A DNA stretch of 64,000 nucleotides from Streptomyces sp. LUP30 (GCF_001746365.1 NZ_MJAJ01000001.1:255182-319181), one strand, 5' to 3'; shown: positions 17,042 to 25,839, numbered from the stretch's first letter. The notes: generated by a model not told the origin, from the letters alone. Translations and numbers: made by a program.

Positions 17042-17911
17042 GTGACCTACCCCGACGGGCCCTTTCCGGGCCTCCCACCGAAGCAGGAGGCAATGTTCGA
17101 GGCCGCGGCCTCGACCTACGCCCGCCACCGCCCAGGCTTGCCGGACGCGGCGGTGCGCCTGCTCGCCGACGCGCTGCGGGGTCGGCGGTCCTCAGTGCTG
17201 CTCGACCTGGGCACCGGAACCGGGCAGGTTCCCTTCGAGCTCCTGTCTGCCGGCGCTGGCCTGACGCACATCGAAGCGGTCGACATCAGCCCGCAGATGC
17301 TGCACCAGGCCGAGCAAGCCCTCAATCCCGTGCTCGGCCACTGCACCCTCACCCTGGTCCAAGCGGCGGCCGACGCCTACGAGCCGCTCGCGACCCTGCC
17401 GGGCGAACCGGATTCCGGCCCGGACCTGATCACCTGCTGCCGGTCCTACCACTGGATGAACGGTCCGGCGGTCCTGGAGATGGCCAACCGGGTCGCCACA
17501 CCAGGTGCCGCAGTGGCGATCATGAGCGACGGGAGCCTGTGGACCCACGGCGCCGACTGGACCCGTGCGCTGCGCGAGTTGATCCAGCTTAACCTGGGCC
17601 AGGAGCGCCGGGCGGGCGCCCGAGGTTCCTACTCCGAGCCCCGCCGCTCGTACGAGGAGGACCTCGCCGCCTCAGCGTTCAAGGACGTCACCGAACACCT
17701 TTTCCCCGTGACCCGCATCTGGACGCCGCGGGAGGTGCTCGGCTACCTGCGCACCACGTCCTTCGCCGGGGCCGGCCTCTTCGCAGAGCGGCATCAGGCG
17801 TTCGAGGACGAGGCCCTCGACCTTCTCCACGCGCACGCGGTGGACGGGTCTCTGGTCGAGGAGACGACGTTCAGGGTTCTGCTCGCCCGACGTCCGGAGG
17901 GAGCGCGATGA
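17042..17911 (+). CDS. Class I SAM-dependent methyltransferase
   Basis: The 289-residue protein has the Rossmann methyltransferase motifs: LLDLGTGTGQVPFELLSAG (motif I, about 53-71), HIEAVDISPQMLHQAEQA (motif II region) and DLITCCRSYHWMN (motif IV region). The C-terminal half (WTPREVLGYLRTTSFAGAGL) is the substrate-binding cap typical of ubiquinone/menaquinone-type and small-molecule methyltransferases. It starts with GTG at 17042 and its stop overlaps the next start by four bases. The substrate is unknown, presumably an intermediate of the surrounding operon. Confidence 0.88.
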   Translation: MTYPDGPFPGLPPKQEAMFEAAASTYARHRPGLPDAAVRLLADALRGRRSSVLLDLGTGTGQVPFELLSAGAGLTHIEAVDISPQMLHQAEQALNPVLGHCTLTLVQAAADAYEPLATLPGEPDSGPDLITCCRSYHWMNGPAVLEMANRVATPGAAVAIMSDGSLWTHGADWTRALRELIQLNLGQERRAGARGSYSEPRRSYEEDLAASAFKDVTEHLFPVTRIWTPREVLGYLRTTSFAGAGLFAERHQAFEDEALDLLHAHAVDGSLVEETTFRVLLARRPEGAR

Positions 17912-19356
17912 GCGGCCGGCAGCGGCATACCGAGCCGGTGGACGTCCACCTGATCCTGCGCCGGGAGGCATCCGACGGGCCGCAGGTTCTGCTGTCGCGG
18001 CGGGCCGGGCAGGTGTACGCCGCGGGCCTGTGGCACCTGCCGTCGGGGCATCTGGACGGTCCGCACGAGGACGTGGTCACCGCCGTGATCCGGGAGGCGC
18101 GGGAGGAGACCGGTGTCGTCATCGACCCGGCCGACGTGCGGGCTGCCGTGACCGTGCATCACCGTAGCCCCGGAGGCGCCAGCCGTAGCGGGCACTTCTT
18201 CGAGGTCCGGCGGTGGACGGGCGAGCCCGGGATCGCGGAGCCGAACGTCTGCGACGCGATGGATTGGGTGCCCCTTCACGCGCTGCCCGCCGAGATGGTG
18301 GCGTACTGCCGTGCAGGCCTGGGCGCCTACAGCGCCGGCGCGCGCCTCGCCGTGCATTTCCAACTGCCCGGCGACAGCATCGTCTTCGACCCCGGCGCCG
18401 ACCGGTTGCGCCTCGTGCCGGACCTGACCGGCCAGGCGTATGCCGCCCGTCCCGATGCTGCGGTTGTGGAGTTCGCGGAGCAGGCAGTCGGTCGGATCAC
18501 GCAGTGGACGGATACGTCATGGGCGCGCGAGAAGAGCCGCGTGTGGCGGGTCCACGGCGCCCAGGGCGGCACCTGGTACGTGAAGGTGCACCAGAGCGAG
18601 CGGTTCCACCACAGGGAAGTGCGAGGACTGCGGACGTGGGCGCGGGAGCTGGGGGCGGCCGCGCCCCGGCTGGTCGCCGCCGACGAGACCCTACGGGCGG
18701 TGGTCCTCACCGCGATGGCGGGCCACCCGCTGTACGGCGCTGTCCTTGCCCCGGACCGGGAGAGGGGGGTCTTCCAACGGATCGGCGCGCTGGCCCGCCG
18801 CATCCACCAGTCCTCTCCCCCACGGCCCGCTCCGGCCGGCAGCGGCCCGGCCGTCGCCAAGGCCGACCGGCACCTGGCCGGGGCGCGGTCTCATCTGCTC
18901 CCGGGTGATGAGGAGTTCGTCCGCGCGCTCATCCGGCAGGCCGAGGACCTGCCACCGCTGGAGTGGGTGGAGACCCACGGAGATCTCCAGCTCCGCAACG
19001 TCCTGTTCACCCCTGACACCGCTGACGAGTCGGACGCCCTTGATGTCTTCGTGGCGGTGATCGACTTCGAGCGCAGCGAGCCGGGACCGGCCGTACGGGA
19101 TCTGGTCCGCCTGTCCGATGCCTGGGCCGGCCGCGTCGACTTGTTCGAGGCGTTTCTGGCCGGGTACGGCCGGTCCCTGACCGCCGCCGAGGAGGCCCGC
19201 CTCGTCATCGACGCAGCGCTCGATTCCGTGAGCGGGATCGCGTACGGAATCGCCCACTGCGATCCCGAGCTGGTCGAACGCGGCCGGCGGACCCTGGCCC
19301 GGCTGCGCGCCGAGCACCGTGAAGCCTTCTTTTCACCGACAGGAGATGCGACGTGA
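17908..19356 (+). CDS. NUDIX hydrolase fused to aminoglycoside-phosphotransferase-like kinase
   Basis: The 482-residue protein joins an N-terminal NUDIX domain (about 10-145; box SGHLDGPHEDVVTAVIREAR continuing EETG) to a C-terminal APH-type kinase (about 190-470). The kinase shows the ATP lysine in GGTWYVKVHQSERF, the catalytic loop HGDLQLRN starting at H357, and the metal-binding VIDFERSEPGPAVRDL. The first domain would hydrolyse an NDP-linked substrate and the second would phosphorylate a hydroxyl group; both could act on the same intermediate. It overlaps both neighbours by four bases (ATGA and GTGA). Such a fusion is rarely seen and supports a shared chemistry of the NUDIX-rich operon. 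Confidence 0.87.
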   Translation: MSGRQRHTEPVDVHLILRREASDGPQVLLSRRAGQVYAAGLWHLPSGHLDGPHEDVVTAVIREAREETGVVIDPADVRAAVTVHHRSPGGASRSGHFFEVRRWTGEPGIAEPNVCDAMDWVPLHALPAEMVAYCRAGLGAYSAGARLAVHFQLPGDSIVFDPGADRLRLVPDLTGQAYAARPDAAVVEFAEQAVGRITQWTDTSWAREKSRVWRVHGAQGGTWYVKVHQSERFHHREVRGLRTWARELGAAAPRLVAADETLRAVVLTAMAGHPLYGAVLAPDRERGVFQRIGALARRIHQSSPPRPAPAGSGPAVAKADRHLAGARSHLLPGDEEFVRALIRQAEDLPPLEWVETHGDLQLRNVLFTPDTADESDALDVFVAVIDFERSEPGPAVRDLVRLSDAWAGRVDLFEAFLAGYGRSLTAAEEARLVIDAALDSVSGIAYGIAHCDPELVERGRRTLARLRAEHREAFFSPTGDAT

Positions 19357-20392
19357 ACGCCGACACGGCACCCACCGCCGCGGCCGAGCCGCCCGGCGCC
19401 GCCGGGCGACCGCCGGTCCGCGCGGCAACGCCTAGTGACGCCGAGGCCATCATCCGGATGCGCTCCGCATACGTCCTGTCCGCACCGCTGACCGATGACT
19501 GGGTCCGGCAGTGCACGGACGAACTGGTGCCACGGCTGACGCCGGAGGGCGATGCGCGGGCCTTCGTCGTCGACGCCCGGGACGGCACGATGGCCGCCTG
19601 CGCTCTCGGACTGATCCACCCCGTCCTGGCGGCGCCGACCTACCCCCGGGGCCGCGCAGCCCGCGTGCAGATGGTCGCCACGCATCCGGACCACCGGCGC
19701 CGCGGCTATGCCCGGGCCGTCGTCTCCTGCCTCCTCGACCACCTTGCCGACGTCGAGGACGTCACGCTGTTCGAGCTGCACACCAGCACGGAGGCCGCGC
19801 CCCTGTACCGGGAACTCGGCTTCAGCGGCAACCCGGCGCTCATGCGGATGACCCGCCACCGCCCACCCGCCGGTCCCACGCCTGGTGCACAGCCGCATTC
19901 AACGTGGGTGCCGCCGCAGCAGTACGCCGACGCACTGCCCCGGGCAGCCGCGTTCGTATGCCTCTACGTCACCGACGAGGACGACCAACCGCTCCAACTG
20001 CACTCCGTCTACTCCCCCGGCCACCCCTGGCGCCTGATCGGCGGCGCGATGGAGCTGGGCGAGCGGCCCTGGGACGCGGCGGTGCGCGAGTGCCGGGAAG
20101 AGACCGGCATGACCGCCGTGGGCCCGCCCCGGCTGCTGGCCACCGTGTACGGGCAGCCCCGAGAGAGGCGACCGTACAGCACGCTGCAGCTCGTCTTCGA
20201 CGGCGGGCGTCTCACCGATGCGCAGCTCCGGGGACTCACCCTCAACGCGCACGAGCACGACGAGGCCCGCGTTCTGCCACTGGCCGAGTGGGAGGCGTTG
20301 ATGCCGGCCCGCGATTTCGTGCGGCTGCGCGCCGTGGAGGAGGCCCGCCGCACCGGCGTGGCCGCCTACGTCGACACCCGGGGAACGCGTGA
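19353..20392 (+). CDS. GNAT acetyltransferase fused to NUDIX hydrolase (stop displaced by one base)
   Basis: About 345 residues: a GNAT domain (about 22-170, acetyl-CoA loop VQMVATHPDHRRRGYARAVV) and a NUDIX domain (about 190-335, box GGAMELGERPWDAAVRECRE continuing ETG). The GTG start overlaps the NUDIX-kinase gene. Near the 3' end, at about 20382, one more G would give a stop TGA at 20390-20392 overlapping the next GTG, like the other junctions. As written, the frame misses this stop, runs out of frame through the dipeptidase gene and joins the methyltransferase frame downstream, giving a meaningless 1345-residue reading to 23390. I annotate the probable true gene end. Confidence 0.75.
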
Positions 20393-21042
20393 CCACCAGC
20401 ATTGCCTTGATGTCCGACCGGAGGGTCGCCGCGATACCCGTCCAGGAGTGCGGCGAGGTCCTCGTCGACGCCCGCGCGCATGGCCTGAAGGTCGACGACC
20501 GCAAACGGGACGCGGCGGGCGCCTGGCCCCACGTTCGGCAAGGCGTCCTTGCCCGGCTGCTGCACGCCCAGTCGCTGCTTCCCCCTGGCGTGTTGCTGCT
20601 GTTCATCGAGGGATTCCGGCCGCCGGCCCTGCAGCGTCGGTACTTCGAGGAGTACTCCGCGGAGCTCGCACGCGCCCACCCGGACTGGCAGGCGGCCGAA
20701 CTCCGGGCAGCCGCCAGCCGCTTCGTGTCGCCTCCGGAGATCGCGCCGCACTCCGCCGGCGCGGCCGTCGACGTGACGCTGATCAACCACCAGGGCTGCG
20801 AGCTGGACATGGGAACGCGCGTCAACGCCTCACCGGAGGAGTCCGACGGCGCCTGCTACACCGACGCCCCAGGCCTCAGCGACCGGGCCCGCACGAACCG
20901 GGCCACCCTGGGCCGTGCCCTTGCCGCCGCAGGCATGTCCCCCTACCGAACCGAGTGGTGGCACTGGTCGTTCGGCGACCGGTACTGGGCATTGCAGACC
21001 CAGCGGCCGGCCGCCCTGTACCGCCCCGTCGAACTGCCCTGA
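20389..21042 (+). CDS. VanX-like M15 D-Ala-D-Ala dipeptidase family protein
   Basis: The 217-residue protein has the M15D architecture: IEGFRPPALQRRYFEEYSAE, zinc ligands H121 and D128 in PHSAGAAVDVTLINHQG, and the catalytic EWWHW (E189, H192) in YRTEWWHWSFGDRYWAL. VanX enzymes cleave D-Ala-D-Ala or similar dipeptides in the cytosol; no signal peptide is present here. The GTG start at 20389 overlaps the expected stop of the preceding gene. In this operon it might trim a dipeptide-like product or protect the cell wall pathway; no other vancomycin-resistance genes are visible, so ordinary VanX function is not assured. Confidence 0.88.
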   Translation: MTTSIALMSDRRVAAIPVQECGEVLVDARAHGLKVDDRKRDAAGAWPHVRQGVLARLLHAQSLLPPGVLLLFIEGFRPPALQRRYFEEYSAELARAHPDWQAAELRAAASRFVSPPEIAPHSAGAAVDVTLINHQGCELDMGTRVNASPEESDGACYTDAPGLSDRARTNRATLGRALAAAGMSPYRTEWWHWSFGDRYWALQTQRPAALYRPVELP

Positions 21043-21080
21043 CACCGACCACCGTGCCTTTCACGAACGAGGAGCGATCT

Positions 21081-23390
21081 GTGGGAATCACCCGGACTGA
21101 CTGGTCCCAGCGCTACACCGAAGGGCGACGCTTCCGGCGGCTCGGGGACGAGGAGAAAGGCCTGCTCGTCGAGCACGCGCCGGCACCCGAGGGCGCCCGC
21201 GCCCTCGACGTCGGGTGCGGGACGGGCGAGATGTCCGCCTATCTCGCCTCGCTCGGGTACACCGTCGACGGAGCTGACTCCGCCGAGGGCGCCCTGGAGC
21301 AGGCCCGCACGGACCACCCCGACGCGGAGGTGCGGTGGCTGCGCCTGGACATCGAACGCGACGACCCCGCCCCGCTGGGCAACGACCTATATGACCTGGT
21401 GGTTTTCCGCCTCTCGGTGGCCTTCTTGAACGACCGCACCCGTGTCCTGCACGCGCTCGGGCGCCGACTGCGCGAGGGCGGCACCATGCTGGTCATCACC
21501 CGGCTGGCCGCGCACACCTCCGCGGAGAAGCGGCATATCGCACTGGACGAGGATGAGATCACCGCCCTTACCTGCGGATGGACGAGCGTGCAGCGCATCG
21601 CCGTCGGCGACCTGGCAGCGCTGGTCCTGCGCGGTCCGTGTGCGGACACGGTCGCCGCGGAGCGGGCCGTGCCGGCCACCGGCTACGCCGTTGCCGGGGC
21701 GCTGGCTGTCGTGACCGACGAGTACGGGCGTGTCCTGCTCGGCTGGTCCAAACGCGGCATGTGGGAGGCTCCGGGCGGGAAGATCGACGGTGCGGAACCG
21801 CTGGACGGAGCCGGGGTGCGCGAGCTCGCCGAGGAGACCGGCCTGCACGCCACCGGCGCCACCGTGGTGTCCATCCTCACCGACGCAGCCCAAGGCGTCC
21901 CGCGGGTGACCGCCGTGATCCGGATCGCCGGGTTCACCGGCACCCTCACCACGGCGGAGCCGCAGAAGTTCACCCGCTGGGAATGGCACGACCCCCACGG
22001 TCTCGGATGTCTCGGCCCGGTGTTCACTCCGGCCGCGAACGCACTGGATGCCGTCTGGCCCGGTGTCATCCCCGGCCTGCCGCCGGTCAATGCCTACCCG
22101 ACCGCCGTCGAACCCCCTCCGGTACCCGGGGAGCCGGCCGAAGCCGGCCGGCTGCGCCACCGCATGGCAGATGCCGTCATCGCCGGCGGCTGGGCTCCTT
22201 CCGCCGTGGTCCAGGAGGCGCTGCGCACGGTGCCCCGGCACCGGTTCACACCGGAGACGGACCTCCAGACCGCTTACGACAACGACCTGGCCGTCGTCAC
22301 CCGCCGGGACGAGCACGGCCAGGCGACCAGCTCGGTCAGCGCAGCCTGGCTCCAGGCCGACATGGCCGAGCAACTCCAGCTGACGCCCGGGGCGGCCGTG
22401 CTCGAGGTCGGATCCGGCGGGTACAACGCGGAACTGCTCGCCCACGTCGTCGGACCGGCCGGACGGGTCGTCACGGTGGACGTCGACCCGTACGTGGTGC
22501 ACCGCACGCAGCGGCTGTGCGCGGAGGCCGGCAGCGACCGGGTCACCCCCGTCCTGGGCGACGGTGGTTTCGGCGCACCGGGCCACGTCCCCGCCCAGGG
22601 GTTCGACGGGGTGGTGATCACACACAATGCGGCTGACGTCGCCCCGGCCTGGCGCGAGCAACTCCGTGAGGGCGCACGGTTGGTGGTGCCACTGGAGATG
22701 GGCGGCTACACCCGCTCCCTCACCCTGGTCCGGCGCGGCGACGTGCTGCACTGCGAGCACTGGACGTACTGCGGGTTCGTGCGGGACCGCGGCGCCGCCG
22801 CCCGCACGGCCCCCGTCCTTTACCTGGCCGACGGTGAGGTCACCGTACGGTGGGAAGACGGTGAGCCCGGTGACACCGCGGGGCTCGAGGAGGCGCTGCG
22901 CGGGCCCCGGCGCGAGCTCACCACCGGCCTTGTGGTCCGGGGCACCTTCAATTTCGAGACCTTGCAGGTCTACGCCGCGACGACGCTGCCGAGGTTCTGC
23001 CGCCTGGCCGCCCGGGAAGGTTCCGCGCTGGTGGCGCAGCAGGACGCGGCGGCGATGCTTTCGGACGGCTCCCTCGCCTACCTGACCTACCGCAAGGTCA
23101 AGGATGCCCCGGATCCGGCCGACCGTCTCACCGAATTCTTCATCCACGCCTACGGCCCAGCAGCCGAAGAAGTGGCGGAGCGCTTCGCGGAGTGTGTGCG
23201 CGTCTGGGACCGCGAGGTGCGCGAGAGCGGCTATCCGCCGATGACCATCCACCCGGCCGCCACGCCCGCCGACCAGCTGCCGCCCGGCGACGTGCTCGAC
23301 AAACCCAGCGCACGACTTGTCTTCCCATGGCCGAGCTGGTCCCCCGCCAGCGCGCAGAACCTCCTGGCGGCGGGCGGACGGCATGTCTGA
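21081..23390 (+). CDS. Trifunctional methyltransferase - NUDIX - FxLD-system methyltransferase
   Basis: The 769-residue protein has three modules. Residues about 1-190 are a class I methyltransferase (GARALDVGCGTGEMSAYLAS at about 38-57). Residues about 195-325 are a NUDIX domain (box GGKIDGAEPLDGAGVRELAE continuing ETG). Residues about 345-769 are a PCMT-like methyltransferase (VLEVGSGGYNAELLAHVVG at about 440) whose long C-terminal part, with TTGLVVRGTFNFETLQVYAA, matches the methyltransferases called FxLD system in lanthipeptide-type clusters. The GTG at 21081 follows GAGGAG. No FxLD precursor peptide, LanB or LanC is visible in the window. The stop overlaps the PIG-L gene by eight bases. 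Confidence 0.85.
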   Translation: MGITRTDWSQRYTEGRRFRRLGDEEKGLLVEHAPAPEGARALDVGCGTGEMSAYLASLGYTVDGADSAEGALEQARTDHPDAEVRWLRLDIERDDPAPLGNDLYDLVVFRLSVAFLNDRTRVLHALGRRLREGGTMLVITRLAAHTSAEKRHIALDEDEITALTCGWTSVQRIAVGDLAALVLRGPCADTVAAERAVPATGYAVAGALAVVTDEYGRVLLGWSKRGMWEAPGGKIDGAEPLDGAGVRELAEETGLHATGATVVSILTDAAQGVPRVTAVIRIAGFTGTLTTAEPQKFTRWEWHDPHGLGCLGPVFTPAANALDAVWPGVIPGLPPVNAYPTAVEPPPVPGEPAEAGRLRHRMADAVIAGGWAPSAVVQEALRTVPRHRFTPETDLQTAYDNDLAVVTRRDEHGQATSSVSAAWLQADMAEQLQLTPGAAVLEVGSGGYNAELLAHVVGPAGRVVTVDVDPYVVHRTQRLCAEAGSDRVTPVLGDGGFGAPGHVPAQGFDGVVITHNAADVAPAWREQLREGARLVVPLEMGGYTRSLTLVRRGDVLHCEHWTYCGFVRDRGAAARTAPVLYLADGEVTVRWEDGEPGDTAGLEEALRGPRRELTTGLVVRGTFNFETLQVYAATTLPRFCRLAAREGSALVAQQDAAAMLSDGSLAYLTYRKVKDAPDPADRLTEFFIHAYGPAAEEVAERFAECVRVWDREVRESGYPPMTIHPAATPADQLPPGDVLDKPSARLVFPWPSWSPASAQNLLAAGGRHV

Positions 23391-24192
23391 CTCCGATGAG
23401 CTGACCCCCGCGAAACCCGTGACCTCGTCCGCTACGGCTTCCCTGCTCGGTGTGTTCGCCCATCCTGACGACGAGAGCCTCCTCGCCGGCGGTGTCCTCG
23501 CCCAGCACGCGGCCGCCCACGCGCGCACCGCCGTCGTCACCATGACCTGGGCGCCAGAGAGCCCGCGGGCCCCCGAGCTCGCGGACGCATTGCGCGCCCT
23601 CAGCGCGGGCACCCCACGGATGCTCGGGTATGGCGACGCCCGCAACCCGAACGCGGCCCCCGGCCGTCCTCGGCTCGTCGACGCACCACTGGACGAAGTG
23701 ATCGCCGCCCTCGTCCACCAGATCCGCACGTTCCGCCCCGACATCGTGGTGACACACGATGCCCTGGGCCAGCTGACCGGCCATGCGGACCATCGCCGTA
23801 CCCACCAAGTCGCTCTCCTCGCCGTTCAAGACGCGGGGCTCGCGCACCTTCACCCAGAAGCCGGGCAGCCCTGGCAACCGCGCGCCGTGTACTGCGCCAC
23901 GCACCCCGCATCCGGCGTGGGCGAACTCGGGCCGCTGCTGGAGGCCGTCGGCAAACCCGTGCTCGCGGTCCCTGACTCGTACGCCACCACGGCCATCGAC
24001 GTCACCCTCTGGCTGGAGCAGAAGTGGCGGGCGATCCTCGCGCACCGCGGAGAGGTCGCCCGCGAACGGGCGCTGCCGGGGATCCTTGCTCGCCTGCCTG
24101 AGGAGACCCGACGAAAGATCATCGCGACCGAGTTCTTCACCCGGCTCACGACCGGGCCCCTCCCCAGCGCTCGGCATCGACTGACTGCCTGA
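23383..24192 (+). CDS. PIG-L family deacetylase
   Basis: The 269-residue protein has the LmbE/PIG-L zinc motif AHPDDE at 26-31, VTHDALGQLTGHADHRRTHQ (second zinc/catalytic region) and a C-terminal helical part. Family members remove N-acetyl groups from sugars such as GlcNAc-inositol or from natural products. It overlaps the end of the trifunctional methyltransferase by eight bases, so it belongs to the same operon. With a GNAT domain also present, an acetylate/deacetylate protection step is a possible but unproven role. Confidence 0.88.
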   Translation: MSDSDELTPAKPVTSSATASLLGVFAHPDDESLLAGGVLAQHAAAHARTAVVTMTWAPESPRAPELADALRALSAGTPRMLGYGDARNPNAAPGRPRLVDAPLDEVIAALVHQIRTFRPDIVVTHDALGQLTGHADHRRTHQVALLAVQDAGLAHLHPEAGQPWQPRAVYCATHPASGVGELGPLLEAVGKPVLAVPDSYATTAIDVTLWLEQKWRAILAHRGEVARERALPGILARLPEETRRKIIATEFFTRLTTGPLPSARHRLTA

Positions 24193-24252
24193 CGGCGGTC
24201 AACCGCCGGACTCTTCCCTGGGCCCGACCGGCCCCTCCTGACTTGGAGAGCC

Positions 24253-24843
24253 ATGACGACCACATCCGCTCCCCGCGAGCTGCCCGGCACCGCCATGACC
24301 GACGAGGCGTATGGCGCGCTGCGCACCTCGGCCGCCCTGTGGGTTGGCACGTCCGTGCTGATCACCAACCCCTTCGGCCGAGTCCTGGTCCAGCACGTCG
24401 ACTATCGCGACACCTGTCTCGAGGAACTCGGAGTCACCGCCACCGTCGACCACTGCCTGGCCGCCGACTGGATCGCCGCCGACAGCACCGGCGCACCCGC
24501 CGCCATGCGGTTTCCCGGCGAGATTCTGCACGTCTTCGACGGCGGCACCTGGGACGACGACCGGATCGGCGACATCCGGTTGCCGCCGAGTGAGATCACC
24601 GGGATTCCGGGCCGTCCGCCAACCTGTCACCGAACTCTCCGGCCCCATTGGCTGGTAGCCGCCGCTTCGCGTCATTTGGGACAACTGGGCGAAGAACTCA
24701 GCTCCCTTCGACAGTCCAGGGCGCCAGCTCTTCTGAAAGTCTTCCGTCTGCGGTTCCACGCGGCCCCACAGGTCTGCTCGGTCCGAACCGCGTTCCTGAC
24801 CCAGGCGAAGGCTCAAGACCAGCGGCCCGAGAATCGTGGTTGA
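24253..24843 (+). pseudogene. NUDIX-like protein, internally deleted and 3'-truncated
   Basis: From the ATG at 24253 (GGAGAGCC upstream) residues 1-117 resemble a NUDIX fold: SAALWVGTSVLITNPFGRVL, VQHVDYRDTCLEELGVTATV, PGEILHVFDGGTWDDDRIGD. The segment that should hold the NUDIX box after the first strands is reduced, so the catalytic REx2EE is missing, and after EITGIPG (about 24608) the sequence no longer resembles the family and continues into low-quality coding to the stop at 24843. It is the seventh NUDIX-type unit of the operon and is probably inactive. The break coincides with the right boundary region of the island. Confidence 0.6.
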
Positions 24844-25282
24844 GGTTGAGGTCAGGGCCGGCGCTGGCGGGCTCACGTCGGCGCCAACGCATGCGCCCCC
24901 GCGGTGCCTCCTCGGTGGGAGGGCCCGGCCGAGCCGTCGGGCGATCCTGCGCTCGGTCCCGACCGAACAGGCTCCGGACGAAGTCGGATGCTGTACGCCT
25001 CAAAGATGTCGGCCGCGAGTTGTCGGAGCGCCTCGGTGAAGGCAGTTGCCGTGGCTTTCTCGCGCGGTCGGCGTCAGGGTTCGGGCGGTGGAGCAGTACA
25101 CCCCCGGCCCGATACGGCCCCCGGGACGGTAGTCGCACCGCTCCGGCAGCCACCCGGCGCTTGGCGCTCAGTCTGTACAGCAACGAAGTACAGCAGCCCC
25201 AGCGCCGGCCGACGACCGCCACCGTCCCGCACGGCCCCCTCGCCGCAGCCTGTATGACCTCCAATGACCGATCTCTGTAGAG
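24844..25282. other. Degraded region at the island boundary
   Basis: No complete gene is supported. A minus-strand frame at about 24870-25050 has a coding-like tail with FTEALRQLAADIFEAYSIRL, perhaps the end of a lost gene. The rest has mixed frames typical of decayed DNA. Confidence 0.35.
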
Positions 25283-25325
25283 CTACGGATCAGAGGGCTG
25301 CAGGTTCGAATCCTGCCGAGTGCAC
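25283..25325 (+). other. 3' half of tRNA-Arg(ACG), probable attachment (att) site
   Basis: The 43 bases start in the anticodon loop (CTACGGATCAGA, anticodon ACG) and include the T-arm GCAGGTTCGAATCCTGC and the acceptor strand CGAGTGCAC. The D-arm and 5' acceptor strand are absent, so this is not a functional tRNA gene. Duplicated tRNA 3' ends beginning in the anticodon loop are the usual cross-over cores of actinobacterial integrative elements. A terminator follows directly. Confidence 0.75.
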
Positions 25326-25332
25326 AGCTGGT

Positions 25333-25372
25333 CAGAGGCCCCGTGGAGGAATCTACGGAGCCTCTGGTTTTT
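25333..25372 (+). terminator. Intrinsic terminator after the tRNA fragment
   Basis: Arms CAGAGGCCCCG (25333-25343) and CGGAGCCTCTG (25356-25366) pair with one mismatch around a 12-base loop and are followed by five T residues (25368-25372). This is probably the original tRNA-Arg terminator. Confidence 0.8.
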
Positions 25373-25576
25373 GTGTTGACGGCAGCGGTTGACGGCAGCC
25401 GCTCCTGAGGAGCTGACGCAGGATCGATGGGAAGGCGCCTGGTGAATCACGGGATCCATCTGGTGCGGAGCTGAGTAGCTGTCACTGATGCATTGTTCCG
25501 TAACTCCGTGATCACGTGGCGGAGCGAGGGGGTAGCGGGTAATGCTGGCGTCGACTTCCTGATGGCGCCTCGCCAG

Positions 25577-25672
25577 CTGCTGGCGCAGCCGCTCGGGGTA
25601 CGGGCCGTACTCGCCGATCGGTAGGTACGGCTTGAGGAATTCCCATTCGCTGTCGGTCAGTTGCACTCGCCT
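25577..25672 (-). mobile_element. Short IS5-type transposase fragment
   Basis: The minus frame contains LTDSEWEFLKPYLPIGEYGP followed by YPERLRQQ, the first residues of an IS5-group transposase. The rest of the element is absent; the frame continues into unrelated sequence toward the tRNA fragment. It marks another insertion scar next to the att-like site. Confidence 0.55.
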
Positions 25673-25839
25673 CACGCAAGAAGATCTAGCATCCCCGCGT
25701 GAGCCACCGCCCAAGAAGAACGCGCTCCCGGAGTCTTGAACAGCCCTCGGAGCGAGGTGGGGTGCCGGCCGCCAGGAATAGGGACGGTGAGCCAGGGCTT
25801 GGGGTGCGGACCGCGGTCCGTATGAGACCGCCTGCGGCC

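Noticed and set aside
19353..23390. A single 1345-residue GNAT-NUDIX-methyltransferase protein
   Set aside because: About 230 residues in the middle are an out-of-frame reading of the M15 dipeptidase gene; a one-base change explains the missing stop.
24620..24840. Minus-strand coding-like segment containing LWGRVEPQTEDFQKSWRP
   Set aside because: Looks protein-like but has no start, stop or identifiable family; it may be a scar, yet the support is too weak to annotate.
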